A stretch of 64,000 nucleotides of DNA. It comes from JANNSO01 sp964485395 (GTDB lineage: Bacteria; Spirochaetota; Spirochaetia; Treponematales; UBA12059). Shown here one piece after another: positions 60,290-64,000 of this stretch. The first letter of the stretch is position 1. Every line of letters starts with the position of its first letter. The stretch lies in assembly GCA_964485395.1 (NCBI GenBank), contig CAZAJF010000017.1, forward strand, positions 1-64,000, read 5' to 3'. Made by a program: the position numbers and the translations under genes. The notes beneath the pieces were generated by a model. It searched no databases. It saw only the letters and a program-made list of their open reading frames with translations, and was not told the origin of the DNA.

Positions 60290-61536
60290 GACTGCCTCGT
60301 TGTTTCTATGTAGTACGTCTCGCCTGCGGCTACAGTTCCTGCAACACCCGAACCAATTAACCGAACAGAATAAACAAAATCAGTAAGCCCTGATGCGTTT
60401 ATTTTTGCTAATATTTTCAAATCCCAAGTTCCTGTTTTATTCACAGACCCCGAATGATAAAAGGCGGTCCCAGCGGTCATGACTTCTTTGATTACTTGCC
60501 CTGGAGCATCTGCCCCTCCTACCGGCGTCCCTGTTGTAGGCTTAGGCGCAGGCTGCTGGCCAATATTACCATCAGCATAAGACGACCAGATTGGATGCCA
60601 CCCATTTACAGGACCCGAGTCCCAAACATTATTTAACATCCTGCGCTTCCATTGCTTTCCGGAGGTAAAGGATGTAAAAATCAAGGTTCTATAAGCAATA
60701 TTACCGGTAGGTAGTACATCAATCCAGCCATCCTCTACTCCAGGAAGGTTTGCGCTTGTAGACGCAACATTATAACATCCGCCAATGCTAAGAGTTTTAA
60801 CATCAACAGAGATTTGTGCTGAAACAGAAACAGCTAGGCAACCTAAACCTGTCACATTAGGCGTAAAAATCTTTACCCATCCATTTGCATCACTTCCAGT
60901 CGGGGTGTTCCAAGTTCCTCCTGCCATCGTTCGATACCACATCGATCCATCGCTTCCGAGTGCAAGGTGATTTTTATATAAAGCGTTCCCGGCATCGTAA
61001 GTCTGCAAGATGCTCCAATAGACGGCTCCGGCAGGGGCATGTGCACAAGTGGTAGTCGTTCGAAAAAGTACTCCATCGCCCGTTACTGTATTGGCTTCAG
61101 CGACGTTTAATAGATTTCCAGCAGAACCTATTCCCGCACCGCTAGCTGACTGGGCGTCAAGTCCAGAAGTCGGACCGTCAACGGTAAGCAACTGCGCTAA
61201 TAAATAAGCCGGCGCAAGGTTCTCGGCCTTCGCATAATCACCAACACTCTTATACGACACGTACAGGTTTACATTTTGGTACGTAGCGTTAACAATTGCT
61301 AACTTCGTATAAATTGTTATTCCGGCCTCTGTCGTGAGTCTAGTGTCCTCAGCGCTGACTGTGTAGTCGGTCGTCAGGGACAGGAGTGTACCCGTCCCAC
61401 CGGCGCCCGTTCGCACAACTAGGTTCGCAGTCCCGCGTATTGTATCGTGCGCGAGCACGGCTGCAGTCGAGCTCGCTCGGTTTATAACCTCGTCGGTTAT
61501 GACATGCCCGGTAAGCAGTTTATTCAATAATGCCAT
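60286..61536 (-). CDS. Phage tail fibre / receptor-binding protein
   Basis: 416 residues, rich in Thr, Gly, Ser and Ala, with short beta strands. An N-terminal part (residues 1-110, TTDYTVSAEDTRLTTEAG) that should bind the tail, then repeats such as GSMWYRTMAGGTWNTPTGSD and GNIAYRTLIFTSFTSGKQWK, which resemble knob domains of pyocin and phage fibres. Sits last among the tail genes, as host-recognition genes usually do. Confidence 0.68.
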   Translation of the reverse strand: MALLNKLLTGHVITDEVINRASSTAAVLAHDTIRGTANLVVRTGAGGTGTLLSLTTDYTVSAEDTRLTTEAGITIYTKLAIVNATYQNVNLYVSYKSVGDYAKAENLAPAYLLAQLLTVDGPTSGLDAQSASGAGIGSAGNLLNVAEANTVTGDGVLFRTTTTCAHAPAGAVYWSILQTYDAGNALYKNHLALGSDGSMWYRTMAGGTWNTPTGSDANGWVKIFTPNVTGLGCLAVSVSAQISVDVKTLSIGGCYNVASTSANLPGVEDGWIDVLPTGNIAYRTLIFTSFTSGKQWKRRMLNNVWDSGPVNGWHPIWSSYADGNIGQQPAPKPTTGTPVGGADAPGQVIKEVMTAGTAFYHSGSVNKTGTWDLKILAKINASGLTDFVYSVRLIGSGVAGTVAAGETYYIETTRQS

Positions 61537-61547
61537 TCAAATCCTCC

Positions 61548-62114
61548 TTAACTTATCTTTATAAACAGTGAGACGTAAGTATTCGCACAGTAACCTAAAC
61601 ATAACCATATGCCTTGTGCAGCCCAATCTCCGTCACTTGTCACGCCATTAAGACCTATGCCTGAATAACGGAAATTGTCGCCTCCATTAGCATATTTAAT
61701 TTCGCCAGTAGATATAGTACTTCCCGATAAGTTACGAAGAAACGCAAAGGAGTTTATGGTACCTGGAGTCCTAAATCCATTGATTAAACCGGCGAGGTCC
61801 CCTGCAATGCTCTCGTCCGCCGCGATCCTTGCGTTCCTCTCCGTTACCACTAGCCCTGCGTTGTAGTCGTCACCTGCTCCGCGGGCTACTATCTCCGCAG
61901 ATATCCTCCCGGACAGATCGGTGTCGGACAGCCCGCGTTGGTATATCTCGACGTTAATGTTCCCCTGAAGCTGGAGGTCGGCCGCTGCCCTTGTCGCAGC
62001 CTCCGCCGCGATGTCCAGCGTGTGCTGAACCGTGTTGCCTTCTATGCGGTTGAAGTCCGGGGCCTCCGGGACGTTGCCAGCTACCCACGTGGTCTTTGGC
62101 GTGATATATGCCAT
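61548..62114 (-). CDS. Phage tail protein, fibre-associated
   Basis: 188 residues. MAYITPKTTWVAGN and PDFNRIEGNTVQ fit the start of many baseplate or fibre-linked proteins; the helical middle has the repeat-like AAEAATRAAADLQLQGNIN and ARIAADESIAGDLA; the end is beta-rich. Its start overlaps the upstream stop by one base (TAATG). Confidence 0.6.
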   Translation of the reverse strand: MAYITPKTTWVAGNVPEAPDFNRIEGNTVQHTLDIAAEAATRAAADLQLQGNINVEIYQRGLSDTDLSGRISAEIVARGAGDDYNAGLVVTERNARIAADESIAGDLAGLINGFRTPGTINSFAFLRNLSGSTISTGEIKYANGGDNFRYSGIGLNGVTSDGDWAAQGIWLCLGYCANTYVSLFIKIS

Positions 62115-63343
62115 TATATTTTCCTTATCTGCGCTGAAGCGGACAGCGCGCCGTTGAAGTTAAACTCCTGCGTTACGATCACGCCTGGGACGTCCACCAC
62201 TGATACCTTGTCGCCGAGCTCGAGGGTAGGATCGCCCCGCCAAGTTAGCTCGATATCACGGCTCTCCTGGGCGGTCACGTCTAAGATGTCCTGGGCAATT
62301 TCTCCAGCGATGAATTCCGTCTGGACCATTGCGTTTTCCTTTATGACAAGCACCTTTTCCCCGTTCTTCCTAATACTGAACCCGTCCGACCTTTCGACTA
62401 TCTGCTGCCCTGACAGGGCAAGGGGTTTTCCCCGAACGGAAAGTGCAAGGCTCTGGCCGGCCGAGCTTCCCAGGATTGAGAAGTCGGCGCCCCATGAGTA
62501 GAAGCTAGACGAAGTCACCGTCGCGCCGGCCGGGGTGCTCACCAGGGAGATTGCGCAATCGATTGCCGCCTCATAATCAGCCCACTTTACCCGGAACAGC
62601 CGAGTTTCCCCGCTGTCTATCAAGAGGTCGTCGGTGAGGGTCCAAAGAGCTTGCTCGGCCTGAGCGGCGTACGGGAAGGTCGTAATCTGTATCCGGTTCT
62701 TAATCTTTGATACGGGAGACGCAATGTTCAGGATCCTGTCTTCTCCGATTGAGTCGACAACAGGTAATTCAACATCTCGGGTCAAATAGTTCCCCGCCTG
62801 TACGCGGATTGATCCTAACCGGTCTTGGAACGCTACTCCTCCTGCCGCCTCGGCAATCTGTCCGAGAGCCTTCCGGTGTTCCGTTGGAGAAAGCCATAAA
62901 TAAGGGACGAGGTATTTCTGGAGTTCGGGATCTATCTCCCAGCTTCCACTTGAGGCGGCAAGCCCATCTGCAAGAATTTGCGTGGCGATCGTATAGAGAC
63001 TCGTTTGCTGTTCCACCAACAGGCCAATCGAATCGACGACCGGGGTGCTTCCGAGAAATGAACTTCGGAGGGTCAGCCGGACATATAAGTTGGTTACCCC
63101 GCTTACTGTAGAAGTGAACTCGACAGCTCCCTTTGCTCCGTTCTGGAGCACTGTAAGGTCATCAAGCGCCTCCCCTGCAGAAATCTCTACAGAGCATTCA
63201 AGGGGAACCGTCGCCACCAATGTGGGAGTAACGGATACGGTGGTTCCGGCTACATAGGTGAACGAGAAGGCCAGCGTCCATGTCCCGATATAGAACGGAG
63301 CTTCCAGGAGCGACTCGGAAAGGAGTGATTCTACATAGAGCAT
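62114..63343 (-). CDS. Phage tail tip / baseplate protein
   Basis: 409 residues. A beta-rich N-terminal domain (about 20-130), a middle domain with LQKYLVPYLWLSPTEHRKALGQIAEAAGG, and a C-terminal domain with LTWRGDPTLELGDKVSVVDVPG, which resembles tail-hub proteins (strand-turn elements of baseplate components). I start it at ATG 63343, one base overlapping the upstream stop; the open frame runs further. Probably links tail tube and fibres. Confidence 0.6.
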   Translation of the reverse strand: MLYVESLLSESLLEAPFYIGTWTLAFSFTYVAGTTVSVTPTLVATVPLECSVEISAGEALDDLTVLQNGAKGAVEFTSTVSGVTNLYVRLTLRSSFLGSTPVVDSIGLLVEQQTSLYTIATQILADGLAASSGSWEIDPELQKYLVPYLWLSPTEHRKALGQIAEAAGGVAFQDRLGSIRVQAGNYLTRDVELPVVDSIGEDRILNIASPVSKIKNRIQITTFPYAAQAEQALWTLTDDLLIDSGETRLFRVKWADYEAAIDCAISLVSTPAGATVTSSSFYSWGADFSILGSSAGQSLALSVRGKPLALSGQQIVERSDGFSIRKNGEKVLVIKENAMVQTEFIAGEIAQDILDVTAQESRDIELTWRGDPTLELGDKVSVVDVPGVIVTQEFNFNGALSASAQIRKI

Positions 63344-64000
63344 TAGTACACCATCCTTAAGGACCCGCTGGCCGCGGCCGTGTCGACTTTCGTCCCGGTG
63401 TTCCACTCCGCCGTACTCGTTATCAGGAATGTCTGCGGGGAAGGCGCTTGTACGATCACGTTGCTTGAAAATATTGTCTCGTCCAGCAGCGCCATCCGGT
63501 CCACCCCCGTGACGGTCACGCTCAGGCTCTGCTTATCTATGTCCCACGCCTTAGCATAGTAGACCCCCAGCGGTATCCACGTCGTTCCGTCGCCAATCTC
63601 TGGTGTGATCCTGACACCCTCGCGGACGACGTTATAAAGCTTCGAAGTCACGTTGTCAAAGTCGAAGGCCCTGTCTCGATTAAACAGGGTAAGGACGCAG
63701 CTCCCGCTTGCAGTCTGGCCAAGTGGAATTCCGTCTTCCGGAAGTTCCCTATTCTCTACTACCTGCAACGAGAGGATGTCGTCCTCGCCGTACAGGTCGG
63801 TGATGGCAGTGAACATCTCCGCGACCTTTGCGGATACGCCGATCTCCGACCACTTCCTGATCGATATCCGCATCTGCGACACGGCATTGAGCTCGGCCAT
63901 GTCCGCGACATAACGAATGCCTGCGTTTCCGGCAACGTCTATGTTGTGCAGTATGGCTCCTGCAGAGTTGTAGAACGTGATGGAGAAGTCTACTGCGTAC
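63343..64000 (-). CDS. Phage tail protein, partial at window edge
   Basis: The frame stays open to the right edge, so the real start lies outside; the internal ATG at 63900 is probably not the start, since the codons before it (AGAILHNIDVAGNAGIRYVAD) continue the same beta-rich protein. Visible part: 218 residues, with VLTLFNRDRAFDFDNV and IGDGTTWIPLGVYYAKAWDID, typical of tail-tip proteins. Confidence 0.65.
   Translation of the reverse strand, partial: YAVDFSITFYNSAGAILHNIDVAGNAGIRYVADMAELNAVSQMRISIRKWSEIGVSAKVAEMFTAITDLYGEDDILSLQVVENRELPEDGIPLGQTASGSCVLTLFNRDRAFDFDNVTSKLYNVVREGVRITPEIGDGTTWIPLGVYYAKAWDIDKQSLSVTVTGVDRMALLDETIFSSNVIVQAPSPQTFLITSTAEWNTGTKVDTAAASGSLRMVY

Larger units (their letters stand above)
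57412..64000. mobile_element. Prophage, one end, continues past the window
   Basis: Begins at the tRNA-Pro half. Carries an operator-bearing promoter, three small rightward genes, then a leftward, tightly overlapping operon with lysis-type membrane proteins and tail proteins. No integrase, capsid or terminase gene is seen, so these must lie to the right. Stop/start overlaps of 1-4 nt between most genes are typical for phages. Confidence 0.85.

Overview
The window (GC-rich, about 55 %, apart from AT-rich ends and small islands) looks like the chromosome of a spirochaete of the Treponema/Spirochaeta type. The indications are a full mevalonate route with a class II HMG-CoA reductase, flagellar chaperones, a PilZ/GGDEF/SpoIIE-type signalling repertoire, integron attC sites like those known from Treponema denticola, and a prophage with a DUF261-like protein of the kind known from Borrelia phages. 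The genus cannot be fixed from sequence alone.

Region 1 (1-2636) is accessory DNA: two integron attC sites with AT-rich cassettes (a small membrane protein and a frameshifted STAS-domain gene), then a decayed tyrosine recombinase next to tRNA-Asn. Region 2 (2766-10779) is the isoprenoid block: a leftward operon GGPP synthase - HMG-CoA reductase - diphosphomevalonate decarboxylase - phosphomevalonate kinase - mevalonate kinase, and a divergent pair HMG-CoA synthase - type 2 IPP isomerase whose genes overlap by 80 nt. Region 3 (10760-22868) has topoisomerase IV (parC, parE), a large periplasmic-propeller diguanylate cyclase, a J-domain protein, fliS-flgN behind a sigma28-like promoter, polA and coaE.

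Region 4 (22970-34785) has a SPOR protein, a radical-SAM/DUF4130-type DNA-metabolism pair, a YbjN - ClpA-like - cupin operon, zinc-ribbon proteins (one starting at CTG), a ComFB-domain protein, an HD phosphohydrolase, a lipoprotein and a PilZ protein. Region 5 (34807-41877) is a partner-switching module (SpoIIE-type phosphatase, STAS antagonist, RsbW-like kinase), a 960-residue TPR protein of unknown function and an RlmM-like methyltransferase. Region 6 (41883-52104) has an FG-GAP propeller protein, an ABC exporter, a UvrD-type helicase, a COG2426 protein, miaA, rpoZ, zapA, a coiled-coil protein, and rplT-rpmI-infC, followed by two unknown envelope proteins.

Region 7 (52190-52797) is a tandem repeat array built from the 3' end of tRNA-Arg(TCT) plus its terminator and interrupted by a 100-N assembly gap. 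Region 8 (52840-57230) is a transglutaminase/DUF58/MoxR operon. Region 9 (57366-64000) is the end of a prophage integrated in a tRNA-Pro(TGG) gene. Only the 3' half of the tRNA is left at this junction. A strong promoter with a palindromic operator drives small unknown genes rightward. The lysis and tail genes run leftward in a tightly coupled operon that includes two fully overlapping reading frames, and the operon continues past the right edge.

How the parts fit: three genes point to c-di-GMP signalling (GGDEF enzyme, PilZ, ComFB), and a fourth set to phosphorylation-dependent partner switching. The most unusual items are the tRNA-Arg-derived repeat array, the overlapping phage frames, the integron remnant and the orphan TPR protein.
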